From NCBI RefSeq assembly GCF_000236905.1, contig NC_016522.1, positions 806,001 to 870,000 of the forward strand: DNA of 64,000 nt, given 5' to 3'. This document shows, piece by piece, positions 1 through 8,890 of the stretch. Each line of letters opens with the position of its first letter. The stretch's first letter is position 1. This DNA comes from Tetrapisispora phaffii CBS 4417 (Eukaryota > Ascomycota > Saccharomycetes > Saccharomycetales > Saccharomycetaceae). A program made the translations under genes and the position numbers. The notes beneath the pieces are model-generated. The model saw only the letters and a program-made list of their open reading frames with translations. It made no database searches and was not told where the DNA came from.

Positions 1-1418
1 AATATCATAATGTCTCTAAAGAATTAGCAATCTATAAGCCACTTATACAAAAACACCATCATAGAGATATAAATTTGTATAAGAGGCCTGACAGTGATAT
101 AGAATTTAATAACAGTGAGAAAGAATTCGAATTAACATTGAATAAGATAAATGAAATCTTAACTTCCGTTTTAAATTTGCAATTTCATCAAGTTTTAAAA
201 CATGTCATTGAAATATTACCAATGACAGATAAAACTGAGTTATTGAAATATTGTGAGATATACGCAATAGACCTTCCCACATTATACGAATATATAAACT
301 TTCCAGCGCCATCTATTAAAAACAAGATTGACAGGTTTGACACTTTAAAAAAAATCATGTTATTGTGTTTATTATCAATAACAGAAGCAAAGGTTACTTA
401 TAGCAACAACAGCATAGTGATAAATCAAATAAGTAATATATTTGGTGTCATACCTGATGATATTATAGCGACTAATATTAGTAGAAATACATTAATAAAA
501 AATATTAAAGATGCAACTATAATTATAAAAAATATGGAAGAAGCTATATCACCGTTTATCCAAGTACTAGTTGCAAATAGAAACCTTTTATATCTTTCCA
601 TTGATTCTCAGGATGATAACTCTATGTCAAAACAGGAATCGCAGAAATTAACACAAGATGAATCAAATCATAACTTTTTACTTATAAATATAATAAATCA
701 AACAAAAAGTCTAGAAAAAGCCTTCCTAGGTTTGTCGTCTACCGAGTTGAAAAAGAATGAAGAAATGAATTCTATTACCAACCACATATCAAATATTCTG
801 GAAACATGGGTGTCCATGATAGATAAAGATTCTATATCTTGTCAAAAAGCAGAAACGACTAATATAGGAATTGTAAACAATAGGTTTTCTATTGACGTAT
901 ACAATTCTGATAGGGAATCTAGTGTCAAAATTTTAGATACTGATATTCTTAAAAAACAAATCGACATCAAAGAGGTCGGAGAAAATACAAATGATATTTT
1001 TGATGTTGAACAAGTTGATGATTTTGAGTATGCTGGAGATGAAAATCAAAGCGTACTATTTTTTACAAACGAAGAAGATTTTTATAATTCTAGTAATAAG
1101 CTTAATAAATCAGGTATTAGTACACAAAAGATGAGCACGAGAGAAATGACGGATGAAGAGTTAAGGCAAAAACTGGATCAAAAGATTTCTATATTAGCAG
1201 CAGAAAATAGAAAGGTTAAGGAAAAATTACGAACCAAAAAATCATTTGATCTATTAAGGAATGAGAACTCAAATATACTATATTCAGATTTTAAATCTCT
1301 AAAAAAACAAGGTAACCTTGATACTAGAAGCAGGTCTTCTAGATTAAGGAATTATTCTTCCGAAGAGACGATTCCCATAATATATGAACTAAAAGCCTTA
1401 TTCGATGCAGGATCATGA
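1..1418 (+). CDS. INP2: Probable Inp2/vezatin-like protein, C-terminal part (5' truncated by window edge)
   Basis: The frame is open from the first bases of the window, so the visible 470 or so residues are the C-terminal part of a longer protein. The first listed start, a TTG at 75, is not a real start. The protein is rich in Asn, Ser, Ile and Lys, with no clear catalytic motif. A helical charged stretch (roughly TREMTDEELRQKLDQKISIL) precedes a basic region and a C-terminus that reads IPIIYELKALFD. I call it INP2 (the peroxisomal Myo2 receptor in S. cerevisiae) mainly from position: the neighbouring genes are UAP1, then a YMR160W-like gene and ATG16, and INP2 is YMR163C with matching orientation. 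The vezatin-type tail ending in ELK is consistent but weak. It converges on UAP1 with 188 bases between them. Confidence 0.45.
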   Translation, partial: YHNVSKELAIYKPLIQKHHHRDINLYKRPDSDIEFNNSEKEFELTLNKINEILTSVLNLQFHQVLKHVIEILPMTDKTELLKYCEIYAIDLPTLYEYINFPAPSIKNKIDRFDTLKKIMLLCLLSITEAKVTYSNNSIVINQISNIFGVIPDDIIATNISRNTLIKNIKDATIIIKNMEEAISPFIQVLVANRNLLYLSIDSQDDNSMSKQESQKLTQDESNHNFLLINIINQTKSLEKAFLGLSSTELKKNEEMNSITNHISNILETWVSMIDKDSISCQKAETTNIGIVNNRFSIDVYNSDRESSVKILDTDILKKQIDIKEVGENTNDIFDVEQVDDFEYAGDENQSVLFFTNEEDFYNSSNKLNKSGISTQKMSTREMTDEELRQKLDQKISILAAENRKVKEKLRTKKSFDLLRNENSNILYSDFKSLKKQGNLDTRSRSSRLRNYSSEETIPIIYELKALFDAGS

Positions 1419-1606
1419 TAAATTACGTCTTCCATTTTTGAATCGTTGTCGCATAGGAAACTATAATTAGATCTTCTTCGGGAAATAGCATAAGCTTATA
1501 TTATAATTGAACATATACGTTTTTCTTTAATTATGTATATAATATATTTAAAGTAATTATATTCCATTTATCAATTAGTGCCTGGTTTCAATATTAGGAT
1601 CTTCTT

Positions 1607-3028
1607 CTATTCCAAAATAGTGTCATTAATATCGAATATTTGACCTCTATATTGTTGTAAATTTTCTCCACTGTAACTCAGAGTACCACTAACTTCAACT
1701 AATACATTATCCTTCACATCAGCACCAGAGTCTTTCAACCATGATGTACCTAAATTCATATATGCAGTACGACTGGTTTCTGGGTTATCATTGGCTGAAC
1801 CGCTTGCATTTTTTAAAGGTGCAAATTCATGGGATCTTTCAACTTCCAAACAACCAAAATCCTTTATATTTACACTTGGGAATACGTCAAATATAAATTG
1901 TTCCAACTTAATGCCATTGGGTTCAGTCGGTTTAGATATTTTACCAGTTTTAGGATCAAAATATGGAATTTTCTTTTTAGCTATATGGTATACCATATTA
2001 TCACACCAATTAGTTAACTGTTGGTCGAATAACTCAACCGAATAGTAGTGGTTAACAATATTGGCAGCTCTCAACTTTAGTAAGCCTGTTTCATCAATAG
2101 CTTCAGACAATTCTTGTGATATTTCTGAATATTCTATGACACATGGCTTACCATCTTTAGTAGCAATAATACCAACGGATTCTGCTGCATCTCTCTTTCT
2201 GACAGCCTTAGTTGCCAATTTGAAATTATATTTTATGGCAAAACCAATAAAAACAGGATCAGCTACCTTTGATAGAACATTATCTACACAATACATGTAC
2301 ACATGTTTGATATTTTTCTTGTGGAAGTCTTCTAATAGATTATTCTCTACCATAGCACGGTATAAACCACCATTTCCATCTGGTGATTCTACTAATTCTG
2401 TTTTAGAACCTAAATATAACTTTTCTCCATTTAAATCAAATGCTGGTAATGTACCTTGATTAAAGAATGTAATTTGAGACTTTTTTAAGTTGAAGTAGGA
2501 ATTATCTTTAAAATACTGTTCAGTAGTTTGGCGAGTTGGCTTAGAAGTCATGATATACCATGGGATATCATGTTTTGATCCAGTTAGTTGTTGTAAACGC
2601 AGGATTTTTTCTGCTTGTATTTGAAATAGAGACTTATGTGATGGTAATCCAATATCGTAGCAACCTTTTGGTTGAGATGATCCTAATCTTGTACCTTGGC
2701 CACCTGCCATCAAAATCACGGCCACTTCACCTTTGGAAATGGCTTCAAGACCTAATTTTCGGTACTCTTCTTCTTCTTTTTTATTACCAATAATCGAGTA
2801 ATATGATGATTCTGGCAATGATGATATCACTGAAGTAGAATGTTTATTTGTTTCTGATAAAGCAATTGCATTTTGGCAATCTTCAACCAATTTATGTGGT
2901 GAGATTCTGTCAGAGATAACTTTCAAATTATTCAAAAGCTCAGTTTGCTCTACATCAGTCAAGTCATCAAAGTGTTCAAATAAATGCTGTTGATTTGAGT
3001 CAACATATGTTTCCTTAATGTAAGTCAT
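1607..3028 (-). CDS. UAP1: UDP-N-acetylglucosamine pyrophosphorylase
   Basis: This 473-residue protein is close to the length of S. cerevisiae Uap1/Qri1 (YDL103C). It makes UDP-GlcNAc from UTP and GlcNAc-1-phosphate in the cytosol, the donor for chitin, N-glycans and GPI anchors. The nucleotide-binding loop LMAGGQGTRLGSSQPKG lies at about residues 107-122. Downstream are the family blocks YIMTSKPTRQTTEQYF, PDGNGGLYRAM and HVYMYCVDNVLSKVADP. The start is the ATG at 3028, which is followed directly by the conserved N-terminal helix. In the upstream spacer two PAC-like motifs lie about 280 and 360 bases from the ATG. UAP1 comes from the chrIV track and is embedded among chrXIII-track genes. Confidence 0.96.
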   Translation of the reverse strand: MTYIKETYVDSNQQHLFEHFDDLTDVEQTELLNNLKVISDRISPHKLVEDCQNAIALSETNKHSTSVISSLPESSYYSIIGNKKEEEEYRKLGLEAISKGEVAVILMAGGQGTRLGSSQPKGCYDIGLPSHKSLFQIQAEKILRLQQLTGSKHDIPWYIMTSKPTRQTTEQYFKDNSYFNLKKSQITFFNQGTLPAFDLNGEKLYLGSKTELVESPDGNGGLYRAMVENNLLEDFHKKNIKHVYMYCVDNVLSKVADPVFIGFAIKYNFKLATKAVRKRDAAESVGIIATKDGKPCVIEYSEISQELSEAIDETGLLKLRAANIVNHYYSVELFDQQLTNWCDNMVYHIAKKKIPYFDPKTGKISKPTEPNGIKLEQFIFDVFPSVNIKDFGCLEVERSHEFAPLKNASGSANDNPETSRTAYMNLGTSWLKDSGADVKDNVLVEVSGTLSYSGENLQQYRGQIFDINDTILE

Positions 3029-3577
3029 GGCGACACAGTTATTATATAGTTATTGTAATTCGTTGAAATGTGAGTTCCTGTAATTGCAAGTAAACGTATC
3101 AGCTTAAAATCAATGAAGACACAATAAAAAAATTGATAACTATTGGATTTAAATATATCTAAACTAGATTAGACTAATTATATCAAAGTTGTGGCCAAGT
3201 GCTTGGCAAAGTTAAAGGTTATATTAATCTGTCATGGTTTGAGGACCTTACGATATTTTAATTAAGTATGTGCAGTAACCGGAAAGAGAAAAGTGTAAAT
3301 AAGAGCGATGAGCTTCCGAAAACACAAGATACAAAGTTGAATAGCAATAAAATCAGGCCATATCTTTCACATTTAGACACTCGATGAGGTCTTTCTGTTT
3401 ATTAATGAGTAGCGTTTGGAATGGATATGTTCGGAATAAAAAATTTGAGCTTCTGAAAGTGTTCTATTCTATAAATTACGTTATTTTTGTGGTACTTGAC
3501 AGTGAAGTATTGTACAAGTAACTCAATAAATGTTGATGTTTAATTATTTGAATGTGCCTATATAAATATATAATATT
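3029..3577. other. Spacer between UAP1 and the YMR160W-like gene
   Basis: No ORF or RNA gene is seen. It holds the UAP1 upstream region and the 3' end of the YMR160W-like gene. The only distinct sites are the PAC-like motifs at 3305 and near 3380. Confidence 0.6.
3305..3314 (+). promoter_or_regulatory. PAC element (GCGATGAGCT) upstream of UAP1
   Basis: A perfect match to the PAC box, the binding site of Dot6/Tod6 that usually marks ribosome-biogenesis genes. It is about 277 bases upstream of the UAP1 ATG. A second CGATGAGG lies about 70 bases further out. UAP1 is not a ribosome-biogenesis gene, so function here is uncertain. Confidence 0.45.
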
Positions 3578-6016
3578 CTACTTCTTGCTTAAGTCATTTA
3601 TCAACTGTTGTGGATTGTTGTAAAGTAGAAACACACTCATAATATTTTTTAATTGTTTCAACCCAGTAGTTTGTGGATCCCAGTCGCGATAAGCTTTCCA
3701 AAGATTGCTTATTCTTGTTTGAGACTCTCTATTCGATCTGTCAAATATTTTTTTATTTTCGTCTTTGGTCATCATACTTGTTTCAAATGAGTTGAAAAGG
3801 TTGACTGATATGAAAAACTTTAGTTTTTCTACCTGACGTTCTTGTTGAGGTAAATTTTTAATCGTTAAGAATTCAGATAGTGCTTCGTGGAGTTTCCACA
3901 CTAAATCATACTGGTTCATTATTCTGAATATGCTTTTTGGAGTTGAATGATCATTGGATAATGTCAAATGTTTCTGGAATAAAGGTGCTCTCGTGTTTAA
4001 AGTATTTTCAATAAAACATTTATAAACTTCATCGTCATCATAAATACTATCGAATATTTTAAGAAGACCATTGGACTTGATATCTTCGTAATAGCAATAT
4101 TCTAGGAATTGAAATAAACTTGAAACTTCTAATGGTAAACTGTAAAGGTCATGATTATTATTGTTTGCATTATCTTGCTTGGTTTTATCTATTGGGATAT
4201 TTGTTGTATTATTAGTTGTAATTTTGAACTTATCATTCATTTCACTTAACCAAGCTTTTTGTTCGGTGTTTAATTTTTTGGCAACAGTTGGCGGTAGAGT
4301 ATTATCATTAAATGATCTTGATATAAAGAAAGGTGATATAGATTTGAAAAATGGAAGAAAATCATTATATCCTAAATTTGTTAACAACAATAAATCATTT
4401 ATCAATTCTATTTCGAATAATCTTTTCTTTGGTAGCTTGATTTTTGAATCAAATTGTAAACTCTTTAAATGTACATCTTCTTCAAAGACGTTTTGTGGAA
4501 ACTTTGTGTTAATATCTAGATACTTACCATCGCACCAAATGTTTCTAATAATCTTAGGATGGATAAAATCAAGAGCTAGCTTTTGAGACACTGTCATAAA
4601 ATTATCGTATAACTTACCAAATAAAGTTAGTCTAAATGGTTTCCAATTGTATAGTAACCAGTCCAAATTTTTTTGGAGATACAAGGATTCGATTGAATTT
4701 AATTTTCTATAAGATCGTATATTTTGTAAGACTTCTTGTTCTCTTTTAGAAGCATACTGGAATAGTTGCTTCTCCCTTTGTTGTTGAATTTTATTATAAT
4801 CTTCTGAAAACAATATCTCTTCATTATTTTCTTTATCCTGTTCGGAGATATTATTAGATTCGTTTGTTGCAGTATTTTTATTGGAAGTTGTATCCTCATT
4901 TTGTTTCAGATCACTATTATGATCCCAGAAGCGATATCCTTCTAGGTTTGACTCAAATGCCAGTATCCCAACATTAGTTTGCTTATTAAAATCTAATACA
5001 TTATGTCTCTTTAATATATGCGTTGCCAAAACAATAAGCAGTGGTATACTATGATATATACCAACAAAAAATATAGATTGCACTTCCTTAAACAAGTTTT
5101 CATAGTTTTTCAATAAACTTATGCATTGCTGTAAAGCTTCATTCAAGTCTATCAGATTTAATGGACTTTGGAAAGATAAAGTTTCTATTTGGCAGTTCTT
5201 ATTCTTGTCAATTAATGAATTTGCAAGTTTGCAGGAAAGATAGTTTGAATTCCTCTGGTACCCAATAGATGATTTTTCATAATGTTCTGGTAGATTTCCC
5301 ACAAGTGAGATGATTAGTATTTTTTCCTTGTCCTTAATCAATTTTGATTCTTTATCAAATGCAGCTGATTTGATGTATAAATGATTTTCATGTGGATAAT
5401 TATAATAATTTTTAAAAGAGTTGGCAAATTTGGTTTGTTTTGGTAGTTCATGCATGTAATCAGAGGGTGAAGAAGATGGCAATATGAGCGACTTCTTTAT
5501 GTATATCTTATTTCCAATTGCATTTTGGTTTGTAGGAAATGGATAGGTTTGAAACGGTATCGGTATCCTACTCGAACCAGTGTTCATCATTGACACAATG
5601 CCATCAGTATCATTATGGAATTCCCCTTCACTATCTTGCGAATTCTTCGACAATGGATTGTAAGCCTTGTACCAAACCCAAGTATTGTTACAAAGGTTGT
5701 TATTATTGACATTTGTTTGTACCTCATTCCTAAGTATATCTATCTGTTTTGCATTCAAGTCCAGATGACTCTTGAAGTTGATGTTATTTACGAAATCAGC
5801 TTCGTCCTCTCTCTTGAATGAAGGAATTTTGTTCCAAACTTGGTGATACCATCTCTCCTGGTTCTCTAACGCAGTTTCCTCCTCATTTGTGTTATCATGT
5901 GTTTCTATATGTGTATTCGTATTTGCGTTTGCATCTGCATTCCCTTGTGTGTCTTCTTGTGGAGGTGGCTTCTTACGACTCCACATATACCAGCCCCAGC
6001 CTTCTTCAGAGTCCAT
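3578..6016 (-). CDS. Uncharacterised YMR160W-like protein
   Basis: This 812-residue protein has no catalytic motif I can recognise. It starts MDSEEGWGWYMWSRKKPPP, with a polar Asn/Thr-rich segment to about residue 45. The central part (SLVGNLPEHYEK, and SIFFVGIYHSIPLLIVLATHIL) looks like an alpha/beta-hydrolase-style strand and helix, but a clear GXSXG nucleophile elbow is missing: the equivalent reads GIYHS. The assignment to YMR160W (816 residues, a vacuole-membrane protein of unknown role in S. cerevisiae) rests on length and on being next to ATG16 in divergent orientation, as YMR160W is next to YMR159C. The start ATG at 6016 is 318 bases from the ATG16 start. Confidence 0.75.
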   Translation of the reverse strand: MDSEEGWGWYMWSRKKPPPQEDTQGNADANANTNTHIETHDNTNEEETALENQERWYHQVWNKIPSFKREDEADFVNNINFKSHLDLNAKQIDILRNEVQTNVNNNNLCNNTWVWYKAYNPLSKNSQDSEGEFHNDTDGIVSMMNTGSSRIPIPFQTYPFPTNQNAIGNKIYIKKSLILPSSSPSDYMHELPKQTKFANSFKNYYNYPHENHLYIKSAAFDKESKLIKDKEKILIISLVGNLPEHYEKSSIGYQRNSNYLSCKLANSLIDKNKNCQIETLSFQSPLNLIDLNEALQQCISLLKNYENLFKEVQSIFFVGIYHSIPLLIVLATHILKRHNVLDFNKQTNVGILAFESNLEGYRFWDHNSDLKQNEDTTSNKNTATNESNNISEQDKENNEEILFSEDYNKIQQQREKQLFQYASKREQEVLQNIRSYRKLNSIESLYLQKNLDWLLYNWKPFRLTLFGKLYDNFMTVSQKLALDFIHPKIIRNIWCDGKYLDINTKFPQNVFEEDVHLKSLQFDSKIKLPKKRLFEIELINDLLLLTNLGYNDFLPFFKSISPFFISRSFNDNTLPPTVAKKLNTEQKAWLSEMNDKFKITTNNTTNIPIDKTKQDNANNNNHDLYSLPLEVSSLFQFLEYCYYEDIKSNGLLKIFDSIYDDDEVYKCFIENTLNTRAPLFQKHLTLSNDHSTPKSIFRIMNQYDLVWKLHEALSEFLTIKNLPQQERQVEKLKFFISVNLFNSFETSMMTKDENKKIFDRSNRESQTRISNLWKAYRDWDPQTTGLKQLKNIMSVFLLYNNPQQLINDLSKK

Positions 6017-6334
6017 GGTTGTCTTATCGGACGGAGATATATCTAAAAGGAACCTGAAGTAAGTTTTACAACAATCAGCAAAGCACCAGTAAACTGTAGT
6101 GTGTATTTAAATACATACAAACGTTGAATATTTACTATTAACCTTACTTTTATGGTTTTGAGGGTGTTACGTAATTTTTAAACGTTATGAATTTAAAGGG
6201 CGACGAGGTTGCAGTGCCACTTAAAAAATTGTAAAGGATGAGAATACAGAATATATCTAAACGGTTAATGTAACGTGTGGAAAAGTGCTTTGTTTGAGAA
6301 TAAAGGGCTCAAGACACCGTATGATATATGTGGA
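6017..6334. promoter_or_regulatory. Divergent promoter region, YMR160W-like gene and ATG16
   Basis: 318 bases shared by two divergent genes. AT-rich, with no motif that I would assign to a factor. Confidence 0.4.
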
Positions 6335-6709
6335 ATGGCTGATACTGATGAAATAGATAAACTATTAGTGAATCGTTTAAGCAACAGGGATATTGTCGAG
6401 TCACGATACAAGGAATTGTTCCATGACTTGAACAAACCTACAGAAGATGACAATCAGACACAAGATTTAGTTGATGAGTTGAAGCAAGAATTATTTAAGA
6501 GAGATTCAGAGTTGAAGAAGCTGGACGATATAAATAAGGTGTTACGACACGCTAATGAAAACAGCAATAATGAAATAATTAGTTTAAATATCGAGAACAA
6601 CATTATGAATGAAAAATACAATAAACTTGAGGTCGAGTACAACAAACTGATCAAACGATGGTTGAGTAAAGTAGAGAAAGATGTTCAAGACATGAACGGC
6701 ATGTTATAG
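6335..6709 (+). CDS. ATG16: Autophagy protein Atg16
   Basis: The protein is 124 residues from the ATG at 6335. The longer frame starting at GTG 6275 is not used because eukaryotic starts need ATG. The N-terminus DEIDKLLVNRLSNRDIVESR matches the Atg5-binding helix of S. cerevisiae Atg16 (DDLLIRRLTDRN). The rest is a coiled coil, residues about 50-120, and contains the conserved stretch EIISLNIENNIMNEKY. It ends LIKRWLSKVEKDVQDMNGML, like the yeast protein. Atg16 binds Atg5-Atg12 and dimerises through its coiled coil to make the E3-like complex for Atg8 lipidation at the phagophore. It is convergent with MRPS8, as in S. cerevisiae (YMR158W/YMR159C). Confidence 0.93.
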   Translation: MADTDEIDKLLVNRLSNRDIVESRYKELFHDLNKPTEDDNQTQDLVDELKQELFKRDSELKKLDDINKVLRHANENSNNEIISLNIENNIMNEKYNKLEVEYNKLIKRWLSKVEKDVQDMNGML

Positions 6710-6834
6710 AGCGCAGACGTATTTATCAGGACGTGTATATTTGTAAGATCTATTTACATGTAGAAACTAATATATATATGTATATGTATATGAAGATATG
6801 TGTTATTGTGCATTTTTTTTTGTTTATTGCAACG

Positions 6835-7320
6835 TTAATTGACTCTGCAGAGCACTTCACCATTCAGTCTTTTATCGATAGCTTCATTTATATCCATCAG
6901 AACGTCTTTCTTGGTATTCGGGTCTTTAGTTCTTATCAAGATAAGCTCACCTGGTTGTAATGGTTTAATAAGTCTGATTGATTTTCCTGCAGATAATTGT
7001 TGCATTTCTTGATAGGTTAAAGAAATTCTTAAATTTGGTTTTGAAATTAATCGACAGCTGCTAATAATCGGTTTATTTTCTTTATATTTCAAATTCATCC
7101 AAATTCTTCTTGTGGCAATGTTATCTGGAGTAACATCGACTATCGAGTCATCTGGAGATTTAGTGGAACCCTTCTGAATAGACGAAACAAACCCGTTCTT
7201 GTATAGATTATAAGCAAATTGTAAATGCAGACCAGTATAAGGTATGGAAATAAGTGGGATCCTTACCCTTGAACAATTCTGTATATGAGCGCAAGTATTT
7301 GCTAACTTTACCAACGACAT
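6835..7320 (-). CDS. MRPS8: Mitochondrial small-subunit ribosomal protein uS8m
   Basis: At 161 residues it is near the 155 of S. cerevisiae Mrps8 (YMR158W). The N-terminus [18 protein letters not shown] is the typical uS8 start. The protein has the two-domain S8 layout and ends [17 protein letters not shown], the conserved C-terminal rRNA-contact segment of bacterial and organellar S8. It sits tail to tail with ATG16 and head to head with AIM36 (333-base spacer), the ancestral arrangement. Confidence 0.95.
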   Translation of the reverse strand: MSLVKLANTCAHIQNCSRVRIPLISIPYTGLHLQFAYNLYKNGFVSSIQKGSTKSPDDSIVDVTPDNIATRRIWMNLKYKENKPIISSCRLISKPNLRISLTYQEMQQLSAGKSIRLIKPLQPGELILIRTKDPNTKKDVLMDINEAIDKRLNGEVLCRVN

Positions 7321-7653
7321 TGTTGCACAGGCCCTCTACAACCCTCACCTATGACTAAACATGTAATTATTCTTACGTTTCAATCACCTATATATATGCA
7401 TGTATCTTAAAATATCATTGTATTATTTTAGAATTTGAATATTTGTCAGATTGCCATTTACCCGGACTGTCTGTATGTTCTGGGATACGTAAGGCTCTGA
7501 AGTCAAAGGATTGATAGGGTGGTATTTAAGAGACAGGAGACGACAAGAAAAGGGACGGTTAGATCAGTTTATACAGACAGATAATACATCCACAGACAGC
7601 ATACCTTAAGGACAACCAAATAAAAAAGAAAACACACGATTAGGTTTACGATA
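7321..7653. promoter_or_regulatory. Divergent promoter region, MRPS8 and AIM36
   Basis: 333 bases between two divergent mitochondrial-protein genes. The MRPS8 side is very AT-rich; composition rises sharply on entering AIM36. No specific site identified. Confidence 0.4.
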
Positions 7654-8433
7654 ATGTTAACCCTTATTGGCAAGAACTGCGTAAGGACACCTGCTCTGGT
7701 GAAAAACACCATTGTTCCATTGTCTCGTCGTCCGATTAGCAACATTGCAACGAGACGCTGGTACTCGAACAACGAGCACCACAAGAGCAAAGATGCCATG
7801 CCTAGCATATGGAAGCTGTTGGGGCTCAGTGCTTTAGGCTCTGGAGTGTTTATATTGGCGTCTCGTAACCTGGATCGGAAAAAGAACGGACTAGTGCAAG
7901 AACAGAACGCCGTCGGTGGGCTACGGCGCCGAGTGGCCATGTACCAGCCCGGCGAATTGACGGTCCGGGTGGTGATGGACGCCGACGTTACAAAGTTGCC
8001 GCCAACAGCCCACTGTGTAGACACTGTTGGTCTGTTGCGCGCAGCGCTGGTGGATGAGAACGATCCTTATCAGCCGCTGCTAGCGGAACTGGCACAGCAC
8101 ACCGACAGCGACAACAACAACAACACCGACAACGACACAAAGTCAAACGCAGACATTGGGAGACTGATTAGAGAGTTGCCTTCCGGATTGTTGGTCAGAC
8201 TGTTGGCACGTGAGTTCCAGGCATCCGTGTCGGTTGGCGACACGGTGTATGTGACCAACTTCCCGTTTCCGGACGAGCACGATGGCAGAGACAGAGATTG
8301 CTTGCAGGACATCCTGAGGTTTGAGTCCGATGTTTCGGAGATTGACCAGCTGTTGGTCGCGAAACTGGACCCCGCAGATAGCCGCCCAGCTGTCGCGTAC
8401 TATCGCACGGTGGGGAAAGTCGCCACCGTGTAG
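7654..8433 (+). CDS. AIM36: Mitochondrial inner-membrane protein Aim36/Fmp39
   Basis: The 259-residue protein matches S. cerevisiae Aim36 (YMR157C, 255 residues), a protein of unknown biochemical role linked to respiratory growth. Residues 1-37 are a basic, Arg-rich presequence ending near RRWYSNN. A single membrane segment follows at about residues 52-71 (IWKLLGLSALGSGVFILA). The rest should face the intermembrane space, with a low-complexity Asn/Asp stretch around residues 150-167. The gene is in its ancestral place next to MRPS8. It is very unlike its neighbours in base composition: hand counts of three 60-base lines give 50-67 percent GC, against 20 percent in a flanking line. Codon choice follows (CTG, GTG, GCC are frequent). 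Confidence 0.9.
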   Translation: MLTLIGKNCVRTPALVKNTIVPLSRRPISNIATRRWYSNNEHHKSKDAMPSIWKLLGLSALGSGVFILASRNLDRKKNGLVQEQNAVGGLRRRVAMYQPGELTVRVVMDADVTKLPPTAHCVDTVGLLRAALVDENDPYQPLLAELAQHTDSDNNNNTDNDTKSNADIGRLIRELPSGLLVRLLAREFQASVSVGDTVYVTNFPFPDEHDGRDRDCLQDILRFESDVSEIDQLLVAKLDPADSRPAVAYYRTVGKVATV

Positions 8434-8890
8434 CCGCCTTCCCCCCTCCCCCCCTTAAATACACATATCAGTGGTCTGGTCGGTTTTGTAATCGTATATA
8501 AAGGTGTCCATTTATCTGTAAATAATATATTGTTCTTTTATGATGTTACTCTTCTTCCCCTCCGTATCAATTGGTTTATTGTGACGTGGTGTTTACCCGC
8601 ACTTTTGTTATCATATATTACGAGCGTTGTGGTGTATATTTTTTTTTGAGATCTCAACGGTGCAGTCTAAACGATAATAATATCTTTTAACACGTTAATA
8701 ACTTTTAATATGTGTATGTATATGTGTATACAATGGTAATGCATTGCCATTGCATTGTGAATTGAAAAGAACTGACAATAATTGATAAAAGGTGCAAGAC
8801 ATTGCAAAGCATTGGAACGTTGTTACTAACAAGGCCATTTCGCTGTTGTCCCCACTATTCATCTAATCGTAAGCACACAGCAGACACAAG
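8434..8890. promoter_or_regulatory. Spacer between AIM36 and PMT1
   Basis: It starts with the C-rich tail of the AIM36 GC island (runs of C just after the stop), then turns AT-rich. A 22-base near-perfect palindrome lies at 8731-8752, about 140 bases upstream of the PMT1 ATG. Confidence 0.5.
8731..8752. repeat. Near-perfect 22-bp palindrome upstream of PMT1
   Basis: CAATGGTAAT followed by GCATTGCCATTG. The two halves are complementary except for one position (T opposite G). It could be a dimeric factor site or a chance feature. Confidence 0.5.

Noticed and set aside
6275..6334. N-terminal extension of ATG16 from GTG 6275
   Set aside because: GTG is not a normal eukaryotic start, and the conserved Atg5-binding helix begins right after the ATG at 6335.
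8430..8445. TAGCCGCC just at the AIM36 stop codon, resembling a Ume6 URS1 site
   Set aside because: It overlaps the stop codon in the GC-rich island, lacks the final GA of the consensus, and is 450 bases from the next start.
7569..8464. Long antisense frames over AIM36 (151, 80 and 89 codons)
   Set aside because: High GC removes stop codons in every frame; they start at non-ATG codons or lack family features, while the plus frame matches Aim36.
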